From assembly GCA_029987025.1 (NCBI GenBank), contig DALTWQ010000006.1, positions 1-26,779 of the forward strand: a DNA stretch of 26,779 nucleotides, written 5' to 3'. This document shows positions 13,570-21,362 of the stretch, piece by piece. The translations under genes were made by a program, and so were the position numbers. The first letter of the stretch is position 1; each line of letters opens with the position of its first letter. The notes beneath the pieces are model-generated. The model was not told the origin of the DNA, searched no databases, and saw only the letters and a list, made by a program, of their open reading frames with translations. Origin of the DNA: Methanocorpusculum sp. Lineage in GTDB: Archaea; Halobacteriota; Methanomicrobia; Methanomicrobiales; Methanocorpusculaceae.

Positions 13570-13989
13570 TTACGATATTTTAATCGTGGTGAGTTTTACC
13601 GACTCAACACCTTTTAACGCCATAAGGCTTTCAGAAAGTCCGCGGAGGAGTTTACCTTCGCCGCGTACAAGAATAACCTCCATGCACCGCTCATCATTTA
13701 AGTGAGAGTGAATGGAAGACTGAATAATCTCGCGGTGTTCGTGCTGAATTTCTGTTACCGCTTCCATAAGTCCGCGCTGGTCATGGTTGTATACAAACGT
13801 AATAACACCCTGGCGCTCGCCTTCAACATCGTTTAGCCATTCGTAATACGTGATATACGACCGGATTGCATCACGGATACCCTCAGAACGGGAGGAATAC
13901 CCTCGTTTATTGATAATCGAATCAAATTTTGTCAGCAGATTTTCCGGCAGAGATACACCGATACGGGATAAATCAGACTCACCTATCAT
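13570..13989 (-). CDS. nikR: Nickel-responsive transcriptional regulator NikR
   Basis: 139 aa. N-terminal ribbon-helix-helix DNA-binding domain (R-I-G-V-S-L-P-E-N-L-L and S-S-R-S-E-G-I-R-D-A-I-R) and C-terminal ACT-like Ni2+-binding domain. The high-affinity nickel ligands are at His83, His94, His96 and Cys102. Their spacing (11, 2, 6) matches His76, His87, His89 and Cys95 of E. coli NikR exactly. It probably represses nickel uptake or nickel-enzyme genes when Ni is plentiful. Convergent with the nitrogenase-like operon, so not obviously co-transcribed. A TATA-like box sits ~26 nt upstream of its ATG. Confidence 0.95.
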   Translation of the reverse strand: MIGESDLSRIGVSLPENLLTKFDSIINKRGYSSRSEGIRDAIRSYITYYEWLNDVEGERQGVITFVYNHDQRGLMEAVTEIQHEHREIIQSSIHSHLNDERCMEVILVRGEGKLLRGLSESLMALKGVESVKLTTIKIS

Positions 13990-14010
13990 AACTACTTATT
14001 CGCCGCAATA

Positions 14011-14020
14011 CTATATTATG
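14011..14020 (-). promoter_or_regulatory. TATA box of nikR
   Basis: The minus strand reads CATAATATAG centred about 26 nt before the nikR ATG, consistent with a leaderless transcript. Confidence 0.45.
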
Positions 14021-14100
14021 GTTGTTACAGAGTGTGAAAAAAGAATTCACTTATGCATACGAATATTGAATTGTAATAAAATCAGGGGAAAATGGAGACT

Positions 14101-14136
14101 CCCCGTTTTCAGCTGCGGCAGGCATCTGAAACGGGG
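14101..14136. other. Strong hairpin in the nikR-ACT gap
   Basis: CCCCGTTTTCAG (14101-14112) pairs with CTGAAACGGGG (14126-14136) with one bulged T, closing a 13-nt loop. It lies in a 285-nt gap without a gene, between nikR (-) and the ACT gene (-). Both strands can form it. It could be part of a small RNA or a processing site. The gap also holds a 12-bp palindrome TTTCGGCCGAAA at 14214-14225 and the terminator at 14249-14272. Confidence 0.4.
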
Positions 14137-14248
14137 GCTGTTGTTCCAAGGGGTTTGGAAGAATACAGCGCTATGTCTCTACTTTATTCATTCTGTTTCT
14201 GACGATATAACTATTTCGGCCGAAAGCAGTTTCTGAAGAATTTCGTTT

Positions 14249-14272
14249 AAAAAAAGAGGCACAAAATGTGCC
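14249..14272 (-). terminator. Hairpin-T terminator of the paaK-paaK-ACT operon
   Basis: On the minus strand GGCAC-N5-GTGCC (14272-14258) is followed after one TC by seven T (14255-14249), a few bases after the ACT gene stop. This is a bacterial-style intrinsic terminator arrangement. Confidence 0.7.
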
Positions 14273-14274
14273 GG

Positions 14275-14709
14275 TCAGTAGTTGTACTCTTTTGCCGGAA
14301 GAAGTTCAAGACCGGACTTCTTAATCAGTTCAACAGCTTCCTTCGGATCTGCAACCTTAATGATAAGAGCGCCGTAGTCGCCGGAACGGAAAGCGTAGGC
14401 GTACTCGATGTTGATATTCAGTTCTCCTAAGAGATTTGCAACCTCAAAGAGACCTCCGGGTACATCTCTCATTTTGATTGCAAGAACATCTGTGTACTTC
14501 AATGCATAGTTCTGTTTCGCAAACGCATCAAAGGCAATCTCCGGTTTGTCAACGATAGCCCTTACAACACCGAAACTGTTTGCCTCGGCGATGTTGAACG
14601 CCTGAACAGAAACGCCTGTCTCATTGAATACTTTTGCGATAGCTGCTAACTTTCCTGACTTGTTCTCTGAGAAGATTGAAAGCTGTTTAATGATATATTC
14701 ATCACTCAT
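14275..14709 (-). CDS. Tandem ACT-domain protein linked to phenylacetate-CoA ligases
   Basis: 144 aa, two ACT domains: residues ~5-65 (I-I-K-Q-L-S-I-F-S-E-N-K-S-G-K-L) and ~72-140 (L-A-I-K-M-R-D-V-P-G-G-L-F-E-V-A-N-L-L). ACT domains bind amino acids and usually act as allosteric sensors. The ATG follows directly on the stop of the upstream ligase gene (TAA then ATG), so the two are co-translated. Such proteins commonly accompany paaK genes in methanogens. Inference: it senses an aromatic or branched amino acid and adjusts the ligases or their transcription. Confidence 0.85.
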   Translation of the reverse strand: MSDEYIIKQLSIFSENKSGKLAAIAKVFNETGVSVQAFNIAEANSFGVVRAIVDKPEIAFDAFAKQNYALKYTDVLAIKMRDVPGGLFEVANLLGELNINIEYAYAFRSGDYGALIIKVADPKEAVELIKKSGLELLPAKEYNY

Positions 14710-16014
14710 TTAAATCACCCTGTGGTCAATAACACGCTTTGCTTTCCCCTCAAAGCGCGGGAGGGAGTTCGGCGGACATAACTCGATTCTTGCAGAAACA
14801 TTCAGCGCATCACGCAGGGTGCGTTCGGCTATTGCCTGCATCCGCATAAGGTCGTTGATACTGTCTGACATTGCTTCCTGCTTTAACTCGACTTTGATGA
14901 GCATATCATCCAGTCTTCCTTTGCGGGACACCTCAATCACGAAGTGACTTGTCAGAAAAGAGTTTCTAAGCAGCGCATGTTCAACCGCTGACGGGAACAC
15001 ATTAATCCCTCTGATAATTAACATATCATCGACACGGCCGGTAATTCTGTCAATTCTGGGACTGGTTCTTCCGCACGGGCATTCTCCTTCGAGAATGGAT
15101 GAGATATCTCCGATGCGGTAGCGAATCATCGGAAATGCTTCTTTTTTCAGAATGGTAACGGTGAGTTCTCCTTTTTCACCCGGCGGAAGCGCTTCACCGG
15201 TATCCGGATTAATGATTTCAGTGTATGCGATATCTCCGGGCATGTGCGTTCCATTCAGCGCTTCGCAGTCGGTAAACATAGGTCCTGAAAGTTCAGAGGT
15301 TCCGAAGATATTGTGAGCCGTAACTCCTGATGCTTCATAGATGTATTTGCGCATGTCGTCAGTCCACGGTTCTGCGCCGAGAACAGCGGTTCTTAACTTT
15401 GTATCTTTATTGAGGTCAACACCCATCTTTTTTGCGACATCGATTAAGTGGATGAAATATGACGGTGTGCAGGCGACAGCTGTTGTGTTTAAGTCCTGAA
15501 TCAGCTCAATCTGCCGCTCGGAATTCCCGGTCGAGGCAGGGATAACAGTTGCTCCGAGTTTTTCTCCGCCGTAGTGCAGTCCGAGACCTCCGGTGAAAAG
15601 ACCGTATCCGTAGCAGACCTGAAGTACATCACGGTTTCCGAGACCGCAGGCGGTAAGGGAACGTGCAACGGTTTCCGCCCACATCTCAACATCGTTTTTC
15701 GTGTAGGAAACAACGGTCGGCTTTCCGGTCGTTCCTGATGATACATGGTATCTGACAACATCTTCTTTCGGAACGCAGACAAGCTTATCCGGATAGTTGT
15801 CGCGAAGGTCAGTCTTTTTCATGAACGGCAGTTTTCTGATATCTTCGATGGACTTTATGTCATCCGGCGATACACCTGCCTCTTTCATTTTCCCGTGATA
15901 GAATGCCGAGCTCGCGTAAACTCTGTCCAGAAGAACCTTCAGTTCCTGATACTGGAGTTTTGCCATCTCCTCCTTCGGCATCGTCTCAAGTTTTTCGTTA
16001 TAGTAGTATGTCAT
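14710..16014 (-). CDS. paaK: Phenylacetate-CoA ligase, copy 2
   Basis: 434 aa from the ATG at 16014 (M-T-Y-Y-Y-N-E-K-L-E). A longer in-frame ATG at 16059 would overlap the upstream gene and adds nothing conserved. ANL-superfamily adenylate-forming enzyme: it activates arylacetates such as phenylacetate or indoleacetate with ATP and CoA. Seen: S-S-G-T-T-G-K-P-T-V-V phosphate-binding motif, G-T-S-E-L-S-G-P, the C-P-C-G-R segment, and R-V-D-D-M-L-I-I-R-G-I-N-V-F-P-S of the C-terminal domain. In methanogens these feed aryl-CoA to indolepyruvate oxidoreductase running in the synthetic direction (known for the pathway; partner genes are not in the window). Paralogue of the next gene. Confidence 0.93.
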   Translation of the reverse strand: MTYYYNEKLETMPKEEMAKLQYQELKVLLDRVYASSAFYHGKMKEAGVSPDDIKSIEDIRKLPFMKKTDLRDNYPDKLVCVPKEDVVRYHVSSGTTGKPTVVSYTKNDVEMWAETVARSLTACGLGNRDVLQVCYGYGLFTGGLGLHYGGEKLGATVIPASTGNSERQIELIQDLNTTAVACTPSYFIHLIDVAKKMGVDLNKDTKLRTAVLGAEPWTDDMRKYIYEASGVTAHNIFGTSELSGPMFTDCEALNGTHMPGDIAYTEIINPDTGEALPPGEKGELTVTILKKEAFPMIRYRIGDISSILEGECPCGRTSPRIDRITGRVDDMLIIRGINVFPSAVEHALLRNSFLTSHFVIEVSRKGRLDDMLIKVELKQEAMSDSINDLMRMQAIAERTLRDALNVSARIELCPPNSLPRFEGKAKRVIDHRVI

Positions 16015-16039
16015 GATGATTTCGGATTTTTGTTTTCGG

Positions 16040-17329
16040 TTATATTGTTCTGCGGTCAATCACGCGTTTTGCTTTTCCTTCAAAGCGCGGAAGGGAACCG
16101 GGTTCGACAAGTTCCACACGTGCACGGACAGTAATTGTGTCCTGAAGCGTCTTTACAATCTTCGCCTGGAGTCTTGCGAAATCAGATAGTTCTCCTGAGA
16201 AGAAAGACTTGTTCATCTCGACATGTATGGTCATGTCATCGAGGTGACTGTCTCCGCGGTCGATATAGACCATAAACTGGTCGCCGACTTCAGGAATACT
16301 CTTTAACACATGTTCAATCTGGCTCGGGAATACATTGATTCCCCTGATGGTAAGCATGTCATCGCTTCTTCCGAAGAAGCGTGCAAGTTTTGCTCCTCTG
16401 CCGCACGGACAGTTGTCTTCCATCAGCATGGTAATGTCGCGCGTTCTGTAGCGCAGCAGAGGCATTGCCTCTTTTACAAGCGGAGTTACTACAAGTTCTC
16501 CTTTTTCTCCCGGCTCTAACACCTCGCCGGTTTCAGGGTCGATGATTTCTACGAGATAGCTGTCGTGCCAGATATGAAGGCCGTCCTGCTCTTCACACTC
16601 GAAGGCAACTCCCGGGCCGAAGAGTTCGCTCATGCCGTAGCTGTCGTATGCTTTTACGCCGAGGCGGTCTTCAAGGTCGCGTCTGGTATTTTCTGACCAT
16701 GCTTCTGCACCGAAACAGCCGACTCTAAGCGAGGACAAATCAGCGTTCATCTCTTCTGCGACCTCGGTTAAGTGCATGGCGTAGCTTGGCGTACAGTGCA
16801 GAGCCGTCACGCCGAAGTCCTGTATCATCTCAATCTGGCGTTTGGTATTTCCGGTTCCTGATGGGACTACGGCGGCACCTATCTTTTCAGCCCCCATATG
16901 TATCCCGAGTCCGCCGGTAAAGAGAGCATAGTTTGCTGCGTTCTGGAAAATGTCTCCTGCTTTAATTCCCACCATGGTAAAGTTTCTGGCAAGAAGTTCC
17001 GCCCAGGTGTCCAGATCCTGTTTTGTATATGCAACGACGGTCGGTTTTCCGGTAGTTCCGGACGTGGTGTGAATCCGGTTTACTTTATTCATCGGAACTG
17101 CCAGGAATCCGAACGGATATCCGCCGCGTAAATCTGCTTTATTGGTAAACGGTATCTTTCTGATGTCCTCTAAGGTTTTTATGTCATCAGGATGCAGGCC
17201 GGCATCCTTGAACATTTTTTTGTAGAAGGGGACATTCTGCGTCTGATGAATGGTCCATTTCAGACGCTTCAGCTGCAGGTCGCGCAGTTCCTGACCCTTT
17301 AAGGTCTCTATTTTTTCGTTCCAGAACAT
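16040..17329 (-). CDS. paaK: Phenylacetate-CoA ligase, copy 1
   Basis: 429 aa from the ATG at 17329 (M-F-W-N-E-K-I-E-T-L), chosen over 17362 because homologues begin at this motif and AAAGG lies a few bases upstream. Seen: T-T-S-G-T-T-G-K-P-T-V-V, S-Y-G-M-S-E-L-F-G-P, C-P-C-G-R-G and F-G-R-S-D-D-M-L-T-I-R-G-I-N-V-F-P-S. It is the first gene of the three-gene operon; the second ligase starts 25 nt after its stop. The two ligases share long identical motif blocks, and a similar C-terminal L-P-R-F-E-G-K-A-K-R-V-I-D. This indicates tandem duplication followed by divergence, presumably for different arylacetates. Confidence 0.93.
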   Translation of the reverse strand: MFWNEKIETLKGQELRDLQLKRLKWTIHQTQNVPFYKKMFKDAGLHPDDIKTLEDIRKIPFTNKADLRGGYPFGFLAVPMNKVNRIHTTSGTTGKPTVVAYTKQDLDTWAELLARNFTMVGIKAGDIFQNAANYALFTGGLGIHMGAEKIGAAVVPSGTGNTKRQIEMIQDFGVTALHCTPSYAMHLTEVAEEMNADLSSLRVGCFGAEAWSENTRRDLEDRLGVKAYDSYGMSELFGPGVAFECEEQDGLHIWHDSYLVEIIDPETGEVLEPGEKGELVVTPLVKEAMPLLRYRTRDITMLMEDNCPCGRGAKLARFFGRSDDMLTIRGINVFPSQIEHVLKSIPEVGDQFMVYIDRGDSHLDDMTIHVEMNKSFFSGELSDFARLQAKIVKTLQDTITVRARVELVEPGSLPRFEGKAKRVIDRRTI

Positions 17330-17363
17330 ATGTGTTATCCTTTGCCGTAAGCAGCACAGCATG

Positions 17364-17382
17364 TGTGCTACACGTTAGCACA
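17364..17382. promoter_or_regulatory. Dyad operator candidate upstream of the paaK operon
   Basis: TGTGCTA-N5-TAGCACA is a perfect 7-bp inverted repeat, 35-53 nt before the paaK ATG at 17329. A second, overlapping inverted repeat (AGCACA/TGTGCT, 17353-17369) shares half-sites, so three TGTGCT-like half-sites occur in a row. An AT-rich box on the minus strand around 17386-17394 would put the dyad between the TATA box and the transcription start, a repressor position. Confidence 0.45.
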
Positions 17383-17556
17383 TTACATATTCGCTTTTGA
17401 ATATGATAAGGATATTGGATACAGAATTGCATTACCCTCATAGAGTGTCTGCTGAAAATAGTCTGTTGGTAAAAAAAGATTGATAAAAAATATTTTGTAA
17501 CTATCCAACCCTTATCTGAAATGTAGAGTGTATGTCTTTTCAGTGAGCATTTTCAA

Positions 17557-17785
17557 AGAAACCGCGAATCTTCGCGAATCTCAAACGCGAATCGCAGCCC
17601 TATTCACGGCGTTTCTTTCCGCTTATCGCGGGACGCCGCGGGCTGCTGATGAGGAGTTTCTCTTCAAAATATGTATGAATTAAGATATTTCAGCGAGCCG
17701 CCCGCGCTCCGCGATTAGCGGGGCTAAGCGCGGGTGTATAGGCTCGCGATTTGCGTTATGAGATTTGCGTAGATTTGCGGTTTCT
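17557..17785. repeat. 229-nt long imperfect inverted repeat (giant hairpin)
   Basis: Arms 17557-17649 and 17690-17785 pair over most of their length (about three quarters by eye), leaving a loop of ~40 nt. The outer arm AGAAACCGC is perfectly matched at both ends. The next 35 nt carry three spaced CGCGAATC-like units that face CGCAAATC-like units on the other side (G-T or G/A differences). The inner part (17619-17649 with 17690-17721) is very GC-rich in an otherwise AT-rich gap. It fills most of the 519-nt gap between the paaK operon and the 17849 gene. There is no coding potential. It resembles a miniature inverted-repeat element or a structured RNA. Confidence 0.8.
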
Positions 17786-17848
17786 GTAGTCAATCCGCAC
17801 CGGCAAATCTAATGACCTGTTTAGGAACTGAATTGTTACAATATTAGT

Positions 17849-18742
17849 TTATGCGTATCCCGCCGGATGCTCATCTTCGTTTTTCGCCTTTACTTTGCCG
17901 TAGAACTTCTCGTAGTACTCCTTGCAGTGCTTACGGCATTTTTCGACTAAATCAGGGTCAACCTGTTCAGTCGGAATATTCTCGACCAGTTCTGTCATAA
18001 TAATATCAGCTAACTGATATGCCGAGTCAGGCGTCATCTTAAGGTGAACCTCAGTCCCGCTGTACTGTGCAAGATTCATATCGATTACCCAGGTCGCGAC
18101 TTCTCCTTCGCGCTTGAAGGTATTTACATCAATCGTGTGCCAGTCTTCATCCATGGTTCCGGAAGAAAGCGAGTATGCTTTCTGCACTCTGTTTCCGTAG
18201 ATTGCAGTCAAATGCTGCATAATCCAGACAGCATTCAGTGCTGTTTTGTTATCTTTGACTGCGCCGAGCAGATCTTCAAAGAAGGCGGCTGAATTTACAT
18301 GACATCCTGTCATTAAAACCATGGTGGGTGCTGGGCCTAAAAGCATAGACATGGCATTTACGATTCTTGGAAATGTCTTTCTGTCAATCGGATCTACAAG
18401 ATGATACTCAAAGACATCACGGATAGGCTCAACAATCCCGGGATTTGCTTCAAAAATCTGAGCAAGGTCAAGCAGATCGTTAACAAAAGCATCCGGGACT
18501 TTCTTGCGTCCGGCATCTCCGTCGGCTGCAGTATTTTTATCTGCGGCTGCGGTGTTTTCCTTCTCGGACGGGGATGATTTTACCGTCTTTCTGCTCTTTT
18601 TATTCTCAGCCGGAGTTTCTTCGGTTTTCTTAACGGAACGTCTTGTTCTGCTTTTCTTTTCAGGACTCTTCTGCTCTTTGACTTGTTTTTCAGCAGAGAC
18701 TATTTCATCAGTATTGGTATCTTTTGCCTTTTTCGCAGTCAT
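17849..18742 (-). CDS. Unknown protein with charged disordered N terminus
   Basis: 297 aa; not recognised. The first ~80 residues are Lys/Glu/Ser/Thr-rich with K-K-S-R-T-R-R-S and similar basic clusters, probably disordered and possibly nucleic-acid binding. The remaining ~215 residues form a compact, mostly helical domain (F-V-N-D-L-L-D-L-A-Q-I-F ... T-G-C-H-V-N-S-A-A-F-F-E-D-L-L-G) followed by a strand-rich part (W-H-T-I-D-V-N-T-F-K-R ... T-W-V-I-D-M-N-L-A) and an acidic/basic tail. No signal peptide, membrane helix or known catalytic motif. Divergent from the aldo/keto reductase gene, 84 nt away. Confidence 0.65.
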   Translation of the reverse strand: MTAKKAKDTNTDEIVSAEKQVKEQKSPEKKSRTRRSVKKTEETPAENKKSRKTVKSSPSEKENTAAADKNTAADGDAGRKKVPDAFVNDLLDLAQIFEANPGIVEPIRDVFEYHLVDPIDRKTFPRIVNAMSMLLGPAPTMVLMTGCHVNSAAFFEDLLGAVKDNKTALNAVWIMQHLTAIYGNRVQKAYSLSSGTMDEDWHTIDVNTFKREGEVATWVIDMNLAQYSGTEVHLKMTPDSAYQLADIIMTELVENIPTEQVDPDLVEKCRKHCKEYYEKFYGKVKAKNEDEHPAGYA

Positions 18743-18826
18743 ATATACTAATTATATTCTGATTCATCAAAATAGCATCGATACTATCCCAACTCTTAAT
18801 ATCAGAAACAACCCACTACTGATTAA

Positions 18827-20026
18827 ATGCAGTATCGAACAAACCCTAAAAACGGTGACAGAATCTCCGCCCTCGGCTTCGGCTGTATGCGTTTCCCGAA
18901 AACTGCTGCTGTCATCAGTCAGAAACGGACAGAAGAGCTGCTCAAAGCCGCAGCTGACGCCGGGGTTAACTACTTCGATACTGCCTACATCTATCCCGGA
19001 AGTGAAACAGCCTTAGGAAAGTTTCTCGCTAAAGGATACCGGGAAAAAATCTATCTTGCAACAAAGCTGCCCTACCGCGAGTGTACATCAGCAGAAGATG
19101 CCGAACATATTTTTGCGGAACAGAAAAAAAAGCTGCAGACAGAGTATATTGACTATTATCTGATTCACATGCTTTCAGATGTAAATGCATGGGAAAAATG
19201 CCGGGCGGAAGGAATCATTTCCTGGGCGGAAGAAAAAAAGAAATCCGGCGAGATTAGAAACCTCGGGTTTTCGTATCATGGCGCAACAGACGGATTTAAA
19301 AAACTCATCGACTGTTACCCGTGGGACTTCTGTCAGATTCAGATAAATTATGCTGATGACGTATCTCAGGCAGGGGTGTCAGGTCTGAAATATGCAGCAG
19401 CTGCAGGACTTCCTGTCTTCATCATGGAACCTCTGCGCGGCGGAAGGCTCTCACACCTTCCAAAAGCTGCAGAAACAGTTCTCCAAAAAGAGATGCACGG
19501 CATACCATCTGTTGAATTTGCACTTCGCTGGCTCTGGAACTTCCCGGAGGTCACCTGTGTATTATCCGGAATGAATGAACCGGACCAGGTATCTGAAAAT
19601 ACCTGTGCAGCATCAGCGGCTGCTGCTGACACTCTTTCGGAAAAAGAACTCGCGGTTTATTCGTCAGTAAAATCAATTCTGGAAGCAAACACAGCAGTTC
19701 CCTGCACCGGATGCGGATACTGTATGCCCTGCCCTCACGGAGTTGATATCCCTGCTGTTTTTTCTGCGTACAACAGATGTGCATCAGACGGATTTATAAC
19801 AGGTCTTGGAACATACATCTCCTGCACATCGCTGAAAGAAAAACCGGCAGCAGCATCTGCGTGTATTAAATGCGGTCTTTGCGAAAAGAAATGTCCGCAG
19901 AGTCTTTTAATCAGGGAGTATCTTGATGAGGCAAAGGCTGTAATGGAAGGAAAACTGTACCGCATAGCGGTTGCTCTGCTCAAAAAACACCCGGGGCTTA
20001 TGAAATGGATGACGCTGATGTTATAA
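18827..20026 (+). CDS. Aldo/keto reductase with C-terminal 4Fe-4S ferredoxin-like domain
   Basis: 399 aa. N-terminal TIM-barrel of the AKR family: L-G-F-G-C-M-R-F-P, D51 and Y56 of the catalytic set (N-Y-F-D-T-A-Y-I-Y), A-T-K-L-P-Y with the lysine and Y-Y-L-I-H-M with the histidine. C-terminal domain has C-T-G-C-G-Y-C-M-P-C-P-H-G (about 293-305) and C-I-K-C-G-L-C-E-K-K-C-P (about 346-357), arranged as two 4Fe-4S sites. This suggests electron transfer to or from ferredoxin rather than plain NADPH use. Substrate unknown. A TATA-like box (18794-18803) about 28 nt before the ATG indicates a leaderless start. It overlaps the next gene by 22 nt. Confidence 0.88.
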   Translation: MQYRTNPKNGDRISALGFGCMRFPKTAAVISQKRTEELLKAAADAGVNYFDTAYIYPGSETALGKFLAKGYREKIYLATKLPYRECTSAEDAEHIFAEQKKKLQTEYIDYYLIHMLSDVNAWEKCRAEGIISWAEEKKKSGEIRNLGFSYHGATDGFKKLIDCYPWDFCQIQINYADDVSQAGVSGLKYAAAAGLPVFIMEPLRGGRLSHLPKAAETVLQKEMHGIPSVEFALRWLWNFPEVTCVLSGMNEPDQVSENTCAASAAAADTLSEKELAVYSSVKSILEANTAVPCTGCGYCMPCPHGVDIPAVFSAYNRCASDGFITGLGTYISCTSLKEKPAAASACIKCGLCEKKCPQSLLIREYLDEAKAVMEGKLYRIAVALLKKHPGLMKWMTLML

Positions 20027-21240
20027 TATTAGGAGGCGGCCCTGCAGGTCTTTTTGCCGCAGCAAATCTGAAGGGAATGCGTACTCTTCTTCTCGAAAAA
20101 ATGGAATCCCCCGGAAAAAAACTTCTCTTATCCGGTTCCGGACAATGCAACGTAACCCACACGGGACCTCCCGCTGAATTTCTGAAACACTACGGCGGAG
20201 GAGAACATGCGTCATTCTTAAAACCTGCCATGCAGGCCTGGAAAAGCAGCAGTACGGTATCATACTTTGAGGAGCGCGGCGTTCCTCTCGAAACAACATC
20301 CGAAGGAAAAATATTTCCGAAATCGCGGGATGCGCACGATATTCTGCGTGTTCTCTCTTCAGCAGCAGAGTCTGCCGGAACAAAAATACGAACCGGCTGC
20401 CGGGTAACTTCCATCAGGCGGTTCGGAAAAATATTCGCTGTTGAAACCGTACAGAAAACCTTCTTTGCAAAATATGTCATCATCGCATCCGGCGGAAAAT
20501 CATATCCGCATACCGGCTCTTCAGGTGACGGATACGCTCTTGCAGAAGCACTCGGTCACACGATAATATCTCCGAAAGAGGCATTAACGCCTGTATATGT
20601 GAAACATTTTCCGCTGAAAGAGTTATCCGGCATATCAATCCCTGATGCTGAAATAAAAATCATCCGCGAAAATAAAATTGCAGCGAAAAACAAAGACGAC
20701 TTCTTAATTACCCGGTTCGGATTTTCCGGGCCTGCTGTACTGGATGCAGGACGCTGGATTTACAAGGGAGATGTTCTGGAGATTTCATTCGTACATCTTA
20801 CACCTGAAGAACTTGATGCACTCATCGTAAAGCGCTGTGCAGAAGACGGGCAGAAAACACTCTCAAACCTTCTCTACGGTCTTGATGTTCCGGAGCGGCT
20901 GGTTCAGGCTCTTCTTGTATCCGCTGGTGTTTCAGGAGATATCAGAGGAGCACAGCTTCCGTCAGCGGAAAGAAAACGTCTTGTCAGAGCATTTACGGCA
21001 TATCGCGCGGCGGTTGAGCATACCGGAGACTTTTCAGTCAGCATGGCAACAGCAGGAGGCGTTGCTCTCTCAGAGGTAAACAAAAAAACCTGCGAATCAA
21101 AACTCTGCTCCGGACTCTATTTCGCAGGAGAAGTCCTTGACATCGACGGGGATACCGGCGGATACAACATCCAGGCGGCATTTTCCACCGCGTACCTTGC
21201 AGCAGCTGATATTCTGTCCAAAGAAAGCGGGGATATGTAA
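20005..21240 (+). CDS. HI0933/BaiN-family flavoprotein oxidoreductase
   Basis: 411 aa. FAD-binding fold: V-I-I-L-G-G-G-P-A-G-L-F-A-A (6-19), L-L-L-E-K, G-K-K-L-L-L-S-G-S-G-Q-C-N-V-T-H (37-52, typical of this family), I-I-A-S-G-G-K-S-Y-P-H-T-G-S-S-G-D-G-Y-A-L-A, F-G-F-S-G-P-A-V-L-D, A-T-A-G-G-V-A-L-S-E-V and G-L-Y-F-A-G-E-V-L-D-I-D-G-D-T-G-G-Y-N-I-Q near the end. Members are annotated as NAD(P)/FAD-dependent oxidoreductases; bacterial BaiN acts on bile acids, which is not a likely role here. The 22-nt overlap with the ferredoxin-type AKR suggests the two act together in one redox route (inference). Confidence 0.9.
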   Translation: MDDADVIILGGGPAGLFAAANLKGMRTLLLEKMESPGKKLLLSGSGQCNVTHTGPPAEFLKHYGGGEHASFLKPAMQAWKSSSTVSYFEERGVPLETTSEGKIFPKSRDAHDILRVLSSAAESAGTKIRTGCRVTSIRRFGKIFAVETVQKTFFAKYVIIASGGKSYPHTGSSGDGYALAEALGHTIISPKEALTPVYVKHFPLKELSGISIPDAEIKIIRENKIAAKNKDDFLITRFGFSGPAVLDAGRWIYKGDVLEISFVHLTPEELDALIVKRCAEDGQKTLSNLLYGLDVPERLVQALLVSAGVSGDIRGAQLPSAERKRLVRAFTAYRAAVEHTGDFSVSMATAGGVALSEVNKKTCESKLCSGLYFAGEVLDIDGDTGGYNIQAAFSTAYLAAADILSKESGDM

Positions 21241-21362
21241 CCTCGCGCGTATGGTGTTTAACGGCTTTCTGCGGATGATAATGACTATTTATTCCTTCAG
21301 GATTCAGGACATGATTCATAACATTTAAGTCATGAGGATTCCAATATTGATATCGCATACTT

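Noticed and set aside
13850..14236. 128-aa ORF on the plus strand across nikR and the following gap
   Set aside because: Half is antisense to the DNA-binding domain of NikR, the rest crosses the hairpin region. No motif or start signal.
17497..17535. Possible fragment of the dispersed repeat (TATCCAAC and AATGTAGAGT words)
   Set aside because: Two short shared words with different spacing. Too little to call without a genome-wide family model.
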